Shown here: positions 22,583-32,898 of the stretch, piece after piece
Position numbering within the stretch: the first letter of the stretch is position 1
How the letters are laid out: each line of letters begins with the position of its first letter
NCBI RefSeq assembly: GCF_902635505.1
Contig: NC_045429.1
Span: forward strand, 430,369,669 to 430,433,668
DNA from: Sarcophilus harrisii
Taxonomy: Eukaryota > Chordata > Mammalia > Dasyuromorphia > Dasyuridae
Direction of reading: 5' to 3'
Length of the DNA: 64,000 bases
Notes under the pieces: generated by a model
What the model saw: only the letters and a program-made list of their open reading frames with translations
Database searches by the model: none
What the model was told of the DNA's origin: nothing
Translations under genes and position numbers: made by a program

Positions 22583-22680
22583 AACTGGAAAGACAACATG
22601 GTGGAATAGATAGAGAGCCAGGCTTAAAGCTAGGAAGATCCAAATTCAAGTGTGACCCTGAGCAAATTGATTAAATTCAG
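22583..22680 (+). mobile_element. tRNA-derived SINE head fragment
   Basis: 'agacaacatggtggaataga', 'aggaagatccaaattcaagt' and 'gtgaccctgagcaaattga' match the SINE head to core; the tail is missing. A short MIR tail piece (minus) is at 22205-22270. Confidence 0.5.
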
Positions 22681-22774
22681 CGTAAAAAGGTCACTTTCTA
22701 AGGTTGCCAAAATGATGTCTACTTGTATTGGTACAAGGATTTTCGTCTGCCAATGAGGTCACAGTGTCTATTCT

Positions 22775-23095
22775 CACAGTGCCTCAGAGGCCATTTAGTT
22801 TGATCTCTTTACCTTATTATAGATGAAGAATTGTGGTCAAGAGTTCTGAGGAGGTCTTGTTCAAGATCTTATAAGTAGGGGGAAGCTAGAAGGTATAGTA
22901 GATAGAGCACTGGTCCTGAAATCTGGGAGACCTGAGCTGAAATCCAGACACTTCACACTTATTAGCTGTGTGATACTGGACAAGTCACTTAATCTTAATT
23001 GCCTCACAAAAAAATCAGGAAAATAAAGACCAAGACCACAAAGGTAATATATAGCAGAAGCAAGTTTGCAGCTCAGATTTTCTCGCTGCAGTTCC
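22775..23095 (-). mobile_element. MIR3-like SINE interrupted by a MAR1 copy
   Basis: The MIR3 reads in reverse at 22780-22880 (ggccatttagtttgatctct...gatgaagaattgtgg) and resumes after the inserted SINE at about 23040. Confidence 0.5.
22881..23025 (+). mobile_element. MAR1-like short tRNA SINE
   Basis: 'ggaagctagaaggtatagta', 'agagcactggtcctgaaatc', and the ending 'cacttaatcttaattgcctc' with an A-rich tail. It is nested in the MIR3 around it. Confidence 0.75.
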
Positions 23096-23099
23096 ATTA

Positions 23100-24100
23100 T
23101 ACTATACTGTATGAAGCAAAATGCTTTAGATATAGGATCTCATTTGAGTCATACAAGTCCCTGTCTCCCATCATATGATCCATCTTGAATCATTCCTGTT
23201 TGGATCCCCTTCTCTCTGTGTGTCTGTTTCTCACTTTCCTACTATCTCCACCTGTCTTTTCATCCATCTTGTATATTCCAAATCTAGAAATCTTTTAGCT
23301 AATAATGGAAAGTAACATAAAAGAGAATCTTATTACATTTTAATAATTACATTTTCTTAGGTTTACATTTCCCTCTGTTTAGAGGCCTATATAATATACA
23401 AACTACCCTTTAAAGCCATCTACATAGTTGCTCTTTCAATTTGGGAAGAGGGGACCTACGTGACTATTATATGACCCAGAGATCCTTGTGGAATGTTAGA
23501 ATAAAGGAAAAAAGGCATCTTCTCTCTCCATTCTATCTTTCCTTCTTTATATCAATAGAGCTTATCAATAGAAATGTAAATGGAGTTGTTTTTTCCCCCA
23601 CTTGCACAAAACCAGTGATAGTGCATAGGATAGTGACATTAGAGATATAGCTGTTCTGGGAGAAAAGGTGTTAGGGGCTTCTTCCTTATAGGCACAGGGA
23701 TGGACATAATGAGCTTATGAGAGGGAAGCTGTGGTAATAGGACCTTAGTGTCAATGGCTATGCCTTGGCAATGTAGACTGAATGAGATCTACAAGGCAAT
23801 ACATGGAAATCATGATTACTGAGGAAGGGAAAGAAGCTATACCCACCTCTTTCCTCAAAACTGTGTCATGGGATGGTATGAGCCACTTACAGTTTGGCTT
23901 ATCAGTGAATGGCTGAAAAGTTAGCTAGCTTTTCTAGAAGAGTTTGGTGGCTGGTAATTATTTGAGAATTACAATCCAATCATTTCTTTTTCTGGAAAGG
24001 TATATAAGCTGATTGGTCCGCTGTACCACTCCCCATCCCCTTGAATCTCCATTCCAAAGCATCCTTCCTTGGCTGCCATTCTCCCATTATGGATTATCTC
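23100..24100. other. No gene or clear repeat
   Basis: About 1 kb of mostly unique sequence with no ORF above 69 codons and no repeat signature I can support. Confidence 0.4.
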
Positions 24101-24104
24101 CCCC

Positions 24105-24185
24105 TTTTAGAATGTAAGCTCCATGGTGGCAAGGACAGTGCTCAGCACAGTGCCCAACATTTAAGTACTGAACACCAGATTTTCC
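24105..24185 (+). mobile_element. L2 3' end fragment
   Basis: 'tagaatgtaagctccatggt', 'ggcaaggacagtgctcagca' and 'cagtgcccaacatttaagta' are the L2 tail. Confidence 0.6.
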
Positions 24186-24249
24186 AGCATTCATTCATTT
24201 GTTCCTGAACTTCATGGAACAGAATCCCCAGCAGTGGCCAGTAAATGGA

Positions 24250-24655
24250 ACATTCAAGAAAGAAACAGGCAAAAAAGCATTTTAAAACAACCTTTGAGCC
24301 CCATTTGGTTTTCTATCTAACCTCAGAACCTTTTCTGTTTTTATAGCAATATAAAGTCATCACACTAACAGTAATGTGGGTGACCATGGCAACTGAAAGA
24401 AATTAATCACCGAACTAATGACCCCTTAATTAGCAAGTGGAAATAAAATTTTTGCCAAAGTACCCCCTGGGTATTCGTTTGAGGAATGCTGTGTACTTTC
24501 TTTTGATATTGCTGGAGGAAAATTGTGGTTTCATTTCTCATCAGGCTTCTTATCAGGGCACTCCTTTTAACCTCTCTTCTGGCATCATCCATCAGAGTCA
24601 AAGCCTTAGCCAGGCTTTGCCCACTTCTGAAGTTGAGCAGAAGACTCAGTCATTG
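24250..24655. other. Repeat-free unique island next to an L1 insertion, candidate regulatory DNA
   Basis: No repeat and no coding signature. It contains the X-box at 24380-24393 and homeodomain-type cores (AATTAATC at 24401-24408, TTAATTAG at about 24426). The twin-primed L1 at 24671 lies just downstream. Confidence 0.35.
24380..24393 (+). promoter_or_regulatory. RFX X-box, perfect palindromic consensus
   Basis: GTGACCATGGCAAC fits the RFX consensus GTNRCCNNRGYAAC at every defined position. RFX factors bind such sites as dimers in neuronal and ciliary enhancers. Binding here is inferred from motif alone. Confidence 0.45.
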
Positions 24656-24670
24656 TTTGATTTTATTTTC

Positions 24671-25225
24671 TTTTTTTTTTTAATAGCCTTTTATTTACAG
24701 GATATATACATGGGTAACTTTATAGCATTAACAATTGCCAAACCTCTTGTTCCAATTTTTCACCTCTTACCCCCACCCTCCCTAGATGGCAGGATGACCA
24801 GTAGATGTTAAATATATTAAAATATAAATTAGATACACAATAAGTATACATGACCAAAACGTTATTTTGCTGTACAAAAAGAATCAGACTCTGAAATATT
24901 GTACAATTAGCTTGTGAAGGAAATCAAAAATGCAGGTGTGCATAAATATAGGGATTGGGAATTCAATGTAATGGTTTTTAGTCATCTCCCAGAGTTCTTT
25001 TTCTGGGCATAGCTGGTTCAGTTCATTACTGCTCCACTGGAAATGATTTGGTTGATCTCCTTGCTGAGGATGGCCTGGTCCATCAGAACTGGTCATCATA
25101 TAGTATTGTTGTTGAAGTATATAATGATCTCCTGGTCCTGTTCATTTCACTCAGCATCAGTTCGTGTAAGTCTCTCCAGGCCTTTCTGAAATCATCCTGT
25201 TGGTCATTTCTTACAGAACAGTAAT
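24671..25225 (-). mobile_element. L1 3' part of a twin-primed insertion
   Basis: The minus strand gives the marsupial L1 3' UTR and the end of ORF2 (LYTSTTILYDDQF-like, around 25110-25060), with the A tail shown as a T-run at 24671-24681. At 25225 it switches abruptly to plus-strand RT sequence, the mark of a 5' inversion made at insertion. Confidence 0.85.
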
Positions 25226-25541
25226 ATTCCTATTAAAAACACTTGAGAGTATAGGAATAAATGGACTTTTCCTTAAAATAATCAGCAGCATCTATTTAAA
25301 ACCATCAGTAAGCATATGTAATGGAGACAAACTGCAACCATTCCCAATAAGATCTGGAGTGAAACAAGGTTGCCCACTATCACCGTTACTATTTAATATT
25401 GTATTAGAAACACTAGCTTTAGCAATAAGAGCTGAGAAAGAGATTAAAGGAATAAGAATAGGCAATGAGGAAACCAAATTATCACTCTTTGCCGATGACA
25501 TGATGATATACTTAGAGAACCCCAGAGATTCTACTAAAAAG
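25226..25541 (+). mobile_element. Inverted 5' part of the same L1 (RT domain)
   Basis: The frame at 25200-25568 reads [20 protein letters not shown] and then [16 protein letters not shown], the RT palm with the FADD motif, in opposite orientation to the 3' part. Short similar sequences TTTTATTTTC (24661-24670) and TTTTATTTC (25542-25550) flank the whole and are the likely target duplication. ORF2 between the two parts is absent, as usual for twin priming. Confidence 0.85.
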
Positions 25542-25734
25542 TTTTATTTCATTTTCAAAAAGAAATAGGGACAAGGCAGAAGGGTGCTGTGCTGTAATGA
25601 CTGATCTTGCTAATCAGCATCAATGGCATTGACCAGATGCTATTAATTAAATGAAGAGAATTTCCAATACTTTTTGTTAAGAAGAAGTCATATCTAGAAC
25701 TCTGGAAAAGAGCTCATCTATTCATTCTCCTTCA

Positions 25735-25875
25735 CCCCATTTTACAGAAAAGCATACTGAGATTCATAGAGATACAGTGACTTGCCCAAGATCATACAGT
25801 GGCAGTGGTAGATTTGAAATCTAACCCTCTTGCTCCAGATGTGATGTCCTTTCTATTTTACCATGTTGTTTTATG
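25735..25875 (-). mobile_element. MIR-family SINE
   Basis: 'caccccattttacagaaaag', 'gtgacttgcccaagatcata' and 'agatttgaaatctaaccctc' read as a reversed MIR core. Confidence 0.65.
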
Positions 25876-25992
25876 CCTCTCATTAAAACAGGGGAAAATG
25901 TAATCAGTTTTGCTATATTTAAAGCTGATAACATGATTGGGTAGAAATGAAACTTCATATTGAGTTAGAAGACCTGGTTTTGCTTGTGAAGT

Positions 25993-26222
25993 CATTTTTT
26001 GGTTGTGTCTGATTCCTTGTGATCCCATTAGCATTTTCTTGGCAAAAATACTGGAATAATTTACTGTGTTCTTCTCTAGCTTACTTTACATATGAGAAAA
26101 CTGAGGCAAACAGGGTGAGGTGTTTTGCCCAGAATTACATAGTTTGTAAATATCTGAGGCTGTATTTGAACTCAGGAAGATGAGTCTTCTGACTCCAGTC
26201 CTGGCATTCTATTCACTGCACT
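25993..26222 (-). mobile_element. Marsupial tRNA-derived SINE, long form
   Basis: Reversed long form: 'tgtgtctgattccttgtgat', 'cttggcaaaaatactggaat', 'gaaaactgaggcaaacaggg', head 'ggcattctattcactgcact'. It lies head-to-head with the plus-strand SINE at 26223. Confidence 0.8.
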
Positions 26223-26412
26223 GAGTTCAAATTCAGCCTTAGACACTTACTAGCTGTGTGACCCAGGTTAGTCACCTCACTCTGTTTGCCTCAGTTTCCT
26301 CATCTGTAAAGTGAGATGAAGAAGGAAAGGACAAATCAATCCAATATCTTTGCAAAAAAAAATAAAGTGAAGGTCACCAAAAAATCAGACACAAACAACT
26401 CAACAACAACTT
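26223..26412 (+). mobile_element. Marsupial tRNA-derived SINE, long form, head truncated
   Basis: It starts at 'gagttcaaattcagcctta', then 'tgtttgcctcagtttcctca', 'aaggacaaatcaatccaata', and ends 'aaacaactcaacaacaac'. With the SINE before it, it makes an inverted repeat with arms of about 170-190 bp. Confidence 0.8.
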
Positions 26413-26769
26413 ATAGTGAACTTGAGCATATCATTCTGGCTTACTAGCTAGGCTTATTTCCAGCCTCTAAAGTCTATTTGTTTCCCATGAAATGATGGTA
26501 GAAGTGTTAGTACTTAGACATTAAACATTTTAGGACTGTATATAAATCATGAGTCAAAAGTCTCTGAGTGAAGGCTTAAAATTCTTGTTTATAAAAAATA
26601 TGTATTTTAATTGTTATTCATTTTGAACTAACATATATAAAGGGGAGAACAAACATTTCTGTGTACTCAGCACAACCTTGAAAGAGAATCCACTATAAAA
26701 GCACGAAATAATATTTCACAGTTTATTTTTTTGGAAAAATTGTAAAATATTACTCATTTTCAAACTATT

Positions 26770-27255
26770 GCTTTCTATGCTCCTATGCTTCCTACAACAT
26801 TTTCTTTTATTCCTTTCTGTGACCTTTTAAATATATTTTTCCTGTCCCTCCCTCCTTCTCCTGCTCTAGAGATGGCTACTAAAAGACACAAATATGTGTG
26901 TGTGGGTATGTAAAACCATACTATATATATATATACTTCTATTTATCAGTTCTTTTTCTGGAAACAGATAGCATCTTCCTTCATAGGCCTTTATAGTTAA
27001 TCTGGATATTTACAAAACTCAAAATGATTTAGTTGCTCAAAGTTGTTCTTAGGACAATAATGTTGTTACGTATATACTGTTCTCTTGACGGTTCATTTTG
27101 TTCTTCATTATGTCATTCAAGTTTATCCATGTTTTTTCTAAGATTACTGACTTCATCATATCTTATAGCTCAGTAGTATTCCATAATAATTATATTACAC
27201 AACTTGTTTAGTTATTTCCCAATAGAGAGATATGAACAATATAGCCTCAGTTTTG
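26770..27255 (-). mobile_element. Old L1, 3' end
   Basis: Reversed: 'ctcagtagtattccataata', 'acacaacttgtttagttatt' and 'cccaatagagagatatgaac' match the stretch of L1 ORF2 that reads YYGILLF and WLNKLWY in younger copies. Upstream 3' UTR is diverged; TG- and TA-rich pieces lie at 26893-26935. Confidence 0.6.
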
Positions 27256-27980
27256 GATGCTCAGGTTTATTCTATTCACTTCCTGTTTTGCTGTATTCTG
27301 TTTAATTGAAGTCCTAGGTTAAAATAGCTCTGAGTTAGTGAGAAGTTAAAAGGATTATGCTAGAGAAAACTACTGAAGTTGATGGTGGGAATGGAATCAA
27401 TTCTCTACCTAAATGTTCTCTGTGGTAACAGGGCTTGGAAGAAAACTAAGTCTTTTTTGTCTACTATAGCCACACAATCTGTAGTAATCACAAGAAGGCG
27501 TGAGCCACCTGCCTCAGAGAAGTGCTCCACTGCAATTCTTCTATTTAAAGAAAAACTCACTTGGAGATTGGCTAAAGAAATTGAAGCCTTCCTCAGCTGT
27601 TCCAACTTTTGCTTTTTGTTTTGGCTTATTTTGTGAACTTCATCATTGTACTTTCCACAGGAATTTTGAGAATCACCATAGGTCTTGGCAATCATTGTTT
27701 ATGGGATGCAATATGATAGATAAATGAGTTGATTGGTAAGTAGATTTTCTGGAATTTTTAACTTTATGTGCCCAGATAAATCCACAGAATATTCTACTCT
27801 GGTGTGTCCTTCCCATTCTCCTTTGTCTTCTTTTCCCATCTACTTTTCTCTTTAGTCTTGATTATAAAGAGTTAGCCTAAGAGTAGCAGACCCTGATCTC
27901 TTATGTTTATACTTTATAAAAGGCTAAAATAAAAACAAACAAAAACATAAAAACAAAAACCCTTAAAAGGGAATAATCAT
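27256..27980. other. No gene supported
   Basis: Unique sequence with two overlapping ORFs of 75-96 codons (27379-27727 plus, 27695-27405 minus). Neither shows a known domain; I do not call them genes. No repeat is recognised. Confidence 0.4.
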
Positions 27981-28164
27981 CTTCCTCCCTTCCTTTCCTC
28001 TCTCCCTTCCTTCCTTTCCTCTTTCCCTCCCTTCCTTCCTTTCCTTCCTCTCTCCTTCCCCCCTTTCTTTCCTTCCTCCCTTCCTCCTTTCTTTCCTCCC
28101 TCACTCTCTTCCTTCTCTTTCTCTCTCTCTCTTTCTTTCTCTTTGTTTCTCTCTTCCTTCCTTC

Positions 28165-28232
<68 letters not shown>

Positions 28233-28439
28233 TTCTTTCCTTCCTTCTTTTCTTTCTTTCTTTCTTTGTCCCTTATTTTCTTCTTTCCTTCCTTCCTTTC
28301 TTTTTTTTCCTTCCTTCCTTTCTTTTTCCTTCCTTCCTTCCTTCTTTCCTTCCTTCCTTTCTTTTTCTTCCTTCCTTCTTTCCTTCCTTCCTTTCTTTTT
28401 CTTCTTTCCTTCCTTCCTTCTTCTTTCTTTCTTTTTTCT

Positions 28440-28483
<44 letters not shown>

Positions 28484-28605
28484 TCATTCTTCTTTTGTCC
28501 TACCTTTCTCTCTCTCCCCTTATGTTCTGCTTCTTTTCTTCCCTCTATCCCTCCCTTTCTTCTCTTCTTCCTTCTTCTTTCCCTCCCACCTTCCCTTCTT
28601 CTTTT
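27981..28605 (-). repeat. Polypurine microsatellite on the minus strand, (GAAA)/(GGAA)n, about 625 bp
   Basis: The plus strand is nearly all C and T: CCTT, CTTT, TTTC units including a pure (CTTT)n at about 28165-28230 and again at 28441-28484. Same class as 7425-8066 but on the opposite strand. The long Phe/Ser/Leu and Lys/Glu frames are artefacts. Confidence 0.95.
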
Positions 28606-28859
28606 ATTTATCATTTTTTTAAAATGTCATTTCTGGTTAAACTCTCTCCCTCTACTGATCCTCTCTTAACAAAGAAGAAGAGTTAAGCAAAAATGACATG
28701 GAAAATGGCCTGTTTGGCAGCATATACAATGTTGCTCTGTAGTCCTGCACTTTCAATGTCCCTCCCATGCTCCAATCCTCTTCTTTGCCAAATTTTGATC
28801 TAGAAGGAACTTTAGCATTTTCCCCTTCAGAATAATTGCCCCAGTTCACAGCTCCACAG

Positions 28860-28970
28860 GGAAGGAGTTTAGTGTGCCTGTCTTCCTACAGCTTCTCCAA
28901 CACTGATGATTTCTGTCTTTTATGATTGTTGCCAATTTGATTACACGTGTGTTTTTCATTGCTAACACTG
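28860..28970 (-). mobile_element. Old L1 fragment
   Basis: 'acagcttctccaacactgat', 'gatttctgtcttttatgatt' and 'ttgccaatttgattacacg' are an old L1 ORF2 C-terminal stretch reversed. The stretch to 29480 holds no gene or repeat I can support. Confidence 0.5.
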
Positions 28971-29497
28971 CACCTCATAAATACATTAATGGCCTACTTA
29001 CTGTATCATGGCTAATTAATGCCAGGGAATAGAAGCCAGGGAGCTAATAATTTCTGAAAACCATGCTCAAGGTTGACTTGTGAGTAAGAACTAAGAATCT
29101 CAACTGACAAGAACAATTTTCTCATGTTTCATGTGTTATCTTACTACTTGGTTTTATTTATTCAAAGGTTTCTCTTTCTCATCATCACATTCTTAGATTT
29201 TCTTGGTTATCTATATAATATATATATTTTTTTCAGATGGAAAGACATTATTTCCCTTGAGATGGAGTAATTGTATTGAAAACACATCTATGACAAGAAT
29301 GGACTAGGTCCTGCATTTTCTAAGGAAATTCGCTTAAAGGTACAGGAAAATTTATCATTCACTTAGAGGCACCCTAGTTTATACCAGCAAGCCTTTCATT
29401 TGGCCACTAATGATAATAAGAGGGAATAGCAGGAAGTTAAAAAGGGAAGAGATGCATTTGAAAAGATCATATTAATAACAATGATAGCCACACTTAA

Positions 29498-29732
29498 TGT
29501 TATTGTTCAATCATCTCTGACTCTTTATGACACCATTTGGGGTTTCTTGGCAAAGATACTGGAGTGATTTGTCATTTCCTTCTCCAGTTCATTTGACAAA
29601 TGAGGAAACTGTGGTAAATCAGGTTAAGTGACTTGTCCAGAGTCACACAACTAGTAACTGTCTAAGATTGGAGTGTTCCAATAATTCTGACTCCAGGCCC
29701 TTTTTCTATTCACTGTACCAACTAGCTGCCCC
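29498..29732 (-). mobile_element. Marsupial tRNA-derived SINE, long form, with target-site duplication
   Basis: Reversed long form from 'tgttattgttcaatcatctc' to the head 'gtaccaactagctgcccc'. Flanking direct repeats are ATAGCCACACTTAA at 29484-29497 and TAAATCACACTTAA at 29733-29746, 11 of 14 matching. Confidence 0.85.
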
Positions 29733-29764
29733 TAAATCACACTTAACAGAGATATTTATATTTG

Positions 29765-30222
29765 AAATGTGACCTTGTCACTTCACCTACCTTTTTATAT
29801 CTATAAAATGAGGGGACCCCGAATCTCAGTCTAGTTCTTTTTCTATGATCCTATGAAATGCTTTCCTCATTATAATCTTGTGAAATATCTGTATAAAAAG
29901 CATGATTTCTAATTTCCCTGAGTACCACAGAAGACAGTGACTTGGCCAATGTTAACAAAGCCATACACTTTTGAGTTAATCTCCATCATGAAGACTTTCT
30001 TAAGTCTATAGTATCAACAAAACAATAAATCAAGCTCTAATTTGTAGTTGGCTGATTTTTGAGATGTTAATGATCATACTGAAAAGTTAACAGATGGCTT
30101 TCCAAAAACTGAGTTGGCTCCAGCTTGACTATCAGAGTTATGTGGCTAGTAAGTGGCAGAGTTAGTACTTGAATTTGTGTCTTCTGATTCCAAGTCTGCT
30201 GTTGTTCTATTACAAAAGACTA
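29765..30222. mobile_element. MIR3-like fragments
   Basis: A plus-strand piece at 29765-29862 (gtcacttcacctaccttttt...atgatcctatga) is followed by a minus piece to about 29990 and a minus MIR3 core at 30110-30222 (tatgtggctagtaagtggca). All are weak and old. Confidence 0.45.
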
Positions 30223-30424
30223 CAAGGATTTTGCTAAACTTATAAAGCAGCATTTCCAAATGTGACTCAAGACTAGCTAGCATTCCATAAACTAAACTAT
30301 TCCAAAGTATACCAACCAGTAAATAACAAATGAGAGCCTCCTATTAATCCAGGTACTATGTTACACATTATCATAGATGTTTAATCAATGCCCATTTATT
30401 GACTGTATCAGAAAAGGATTTTGA

Positions 30425-30963
30425 TTCAATCACTTCTCTCTTCTTGGTTTCAGTTTTTCTATTACAAGATTAGATAAGATGATCTCAGAAGGCTTTTCTA
30501 CCCCTGTTTTAGGATTACATTAATTAAGTGCCACCATTTTATGACCAATGAGACATATACAATTTACGGGTGAGACAACATGAGCAGAAAGTTGTCTGGA
30601 TTTGTAGTCAAAGGGCTTGCATTCAAATTCTTCTTATTTTAAAGTTGGCAATTTACTGACCGGACTTAAATTCCTTTATCAGTAAAACAGACAAGATGAT
30701 ATCTTCCAAGATTTCTTCTAGTTCTAAATCTATCATTCTTTAATCCTATGGTTTACTTGACATTAGTAATCGACAATAGATAGCTTGATTTGGAGTTAGA
30801 GGATTAAGGTTTGAATTCAAGTTCTGTCGCATTTTTTTGACCTTGGGCAGGTTACTTAATCTTGATGGACCTAAATTTTCCCATTTGTAAAATGAAAAAC
30901 TAAATTAGAACTTCAATGTTTTTTTTAAGCTCTAAATCTCTGATTCTGTGATTCTGTGATCCT
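30425..30963 (+). mobile_element. Three MIR3-like SINEs in tandem
   Basis: Three successive plus-strand MIR3 copies: 30425-30520, 30590-30750 and 30768-30963. Each shows the 'cagt...tcctttatcagtaaaa' core and the 'ttctagttctaaatctatca' type tail; the last is the most complete (ttgggcaggttacttaatct, ending 'gattctgtgatcc'). Confidence 0.6.
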
Positions 30964-31047
30964 TTCAAGTCTCTCTAATCTGGCTCTCTGATTTTCCTTT
31001 CCAGATGTGTCCTATGATAATAATAATGGACCATAGCAAGGAGTTTT

Positions 31048-31147
<100 letters not shown>

Positions 31148-31239
31148 TTTTGATGATCTCTGGAGACTGTAGAAATAAGAGCACTATCCAAGGTCATTCT
31201 GAGATTTACTGAAATAAGAAGTTGAGGAGTCAGATTTTA

Positions 31240-31484
31240 TTGTTATTATAGTTGTCTCCAACTCTTCACAATTCAATTTGGGATTTTCTTGGCAAAAATA
31301 CTGAAGGGGTTTATCATTTCCTTTTTCAACCCATTTTACAGATGGGGAACTGAGACAAACAGGATTAACTAACTTTCCCAGGGTCACATAGCTAGTAAGT
31401 ATGTGAGACTGACTTTGAACTCATAAGGATGAGTCTTCCTGATTTCAAGTCCAGTGCTCTATATATTGAGCCACCCAGCTCCCC
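31240..31484 (-). mobile_element. Marsupial tRNA-derived SINE, long form
   Basis: Reversed: 'gttgtctccaactcttcaca', 'cttggcaaaaatactgaagg', 'acagatggggaactgagaca', 'cagggtcacatagctagtaa', head 'gccacccagctcccc'. Confidence 0.85.
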
Positions 31485-31814
31485 ATATAAAAGGGGGAAA
31501 TGTCTTTCATTGAAGATAATCCAAAAATGGGCTTTTTAAAAGAGGTAATAAATTCTCTGTTCTTGGAATTCACAAAGTGGATTTTGAATAGTCACTGATC
31601 AGAGATGTCATAGGGGCCTTTTTTTCTTTGTGTCTAGAATAATCTAGATCACCTCTGAAGTCCTTTAGAATTGTAAGATTCTAGGATTCCATGAGGGCAA
31701 GAATTTTGGAGTCGGGGAGAAGAGATAATGTTACTGAAATTAAAAGAGAGTAATCAGCTTAGGTTATTCAATGGTAAGCACTGAGAGATAAGAATGCTTT
31801 TTATTTTCTTTTTT

Positions 31815-32085
31815 CAGGAAGTTGAGCCAAACTCATATGAGGTTAATGATTTTGACCCCATCTTATGATAACCCATTTAATAGGGTGTACCCAAGTCCGG
31901 AAGGGACACAATTGCTTTAAATGATCTGCCTGCAGCCATGCAGCTAATGGTCTCATTGGAGTACCACTCGATATTATATCATAGCACAGTCATTGGCAAA
32001 GTTGTCTTTGCAACAGAATTAATAATCTCTATGCTATCTCTGCAAGGAAAACTTTCTGTGCAAAGGCAAATTTGAGTCTTTTTCT
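31815..32085. other. Repeat-free unique island, candidate conserved noncoding element
   Basis: About 270 bases with no repeat identity, dense in homeodomain-type ATTA cores and with no coding frame. Conservation is inferred only. Confidence 0.3.
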
Positions 32086-32169
32086 TAGTATTTATTCTTT
32101 CACTTAATCTTTGTTCTTTCCCTTATTCTCCAGTTTATCCTGTATATGTCTTGCATATAAGTAGTTGTT

Positions 32170-32310
32170 TGTATGTTTTCTCTTCCATTAAATTGCGAAC
32201 TTCTTGATAGCAGGAACTATTTTTGCCCTTTTTTGTATCCCCATTATTTAGCAGCCACTGGAATATCATAAGGGCCTAATAAATGCTTATTGAGTGGTGA
32301 ATTTTTCTTC
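32170..32310 (+). mobile_element. L2 3' end
   Basis: 'gcgaacttcttgatagcagg', 'ttttgtatccccattattta' and 'gcctaataaatgcttattga' form the classic L2 tail. Confidence 0.75.
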
Positions 32311-32369
32311 TGTTGAACTTATTGTTTTTTTGGTCTTTAACAGTAACAAACAACACTGGATGACAACTG

Positions 32370-32560
32370 AGAGGAAGTGTGGTGGTACAAGTTGTGCTGT
32401 ATCTGGCAAATAGGTTTGAATTTTCTAGCATTTACTAGCAACTCTTTTCTTATCTATAGAATGGGGATGACAATGCTCTCTACTCCCACAAGGCTATCAG
32501 AAGGATCACATGAAGAAGCATATAGAAAGTGCTTTGCAACTTGAAAGTTAGTGTCAGCTT
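32370..32560 (+). mobile_element. MIR-family SINE
   Basis: 'gaggaagtgtggtggtacaa', 'ttcttatctatagaatgggg' and 'gaagaagcatatagaaagtg' match MIR head, core and tail at low identity. Confidence 0.5.
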
Positions 32561-32667
32561 ATGTATACAACTTACATTTCTGCAGAAATGAAAATCTTCA
32601 TTCTTGCTCAGGAGCATTTGCTGACTAGTTTCTCAGAACTGACTTCTGTTTAAAAAACAAGAAATGG

Positions 32668-32898
32668 CAAAAGGGATAGGACGACAATCCGCTGTCAGGA
32701 GCATCTGAGTTCAAATCCAAGTGCAGATACTAGCTGTGTGATTCTGGGAAAGCCATTTAACCACATCTGCCTCAGTTCCTCTTCCATAAAATGAGCTGGA
32801 GAAAGAAATGGTAAATCACTCCAGTATCTTTACTGAAAAAATCCAAATGGGGTCAAAGAGAATTATACAACTTAAATGACTCAACAACAACAAAACAT
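32668..32898 (+). mobile_element. Marsupial tRNA-derived SINE, long form
   Basis: Diverged head, then 'atctgagttcaaatccaagt', 'aaatggtaaatcactccagt', 'atccaaatggggtcaaagag' and the 'gactcaacaacaacaaa' tail. It meets a reversed MIR tail-to-tail at 32899. Confidence 0.8.

Noticed and set aside
24437-24811. 124-codon plus-strand ORF
   Set aside because: It runs from the unique island into the antisense of the L1 3' UTR (LQDIYMGNFIALTIAKPLVP is L1-derived antisense, seen at several L1 copies).
27379-27727. Pair of 75-96-codon ORFs on both strands as a small gene
   Set aside because: No known domain, no splice or start context, and lengths expected by chance.
28101-28622. Lys/Glu/Arg-rich and Phe/Leu-rich frames of up to 159 codons
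   Set aside because: Microsatellite translation artefacts.
28716-28735. TTGGCAGCATATACAATG, similar to the U6 snRNA 5' part
   Set aside because: The match stops after about 16 bases; not a U6 copy.
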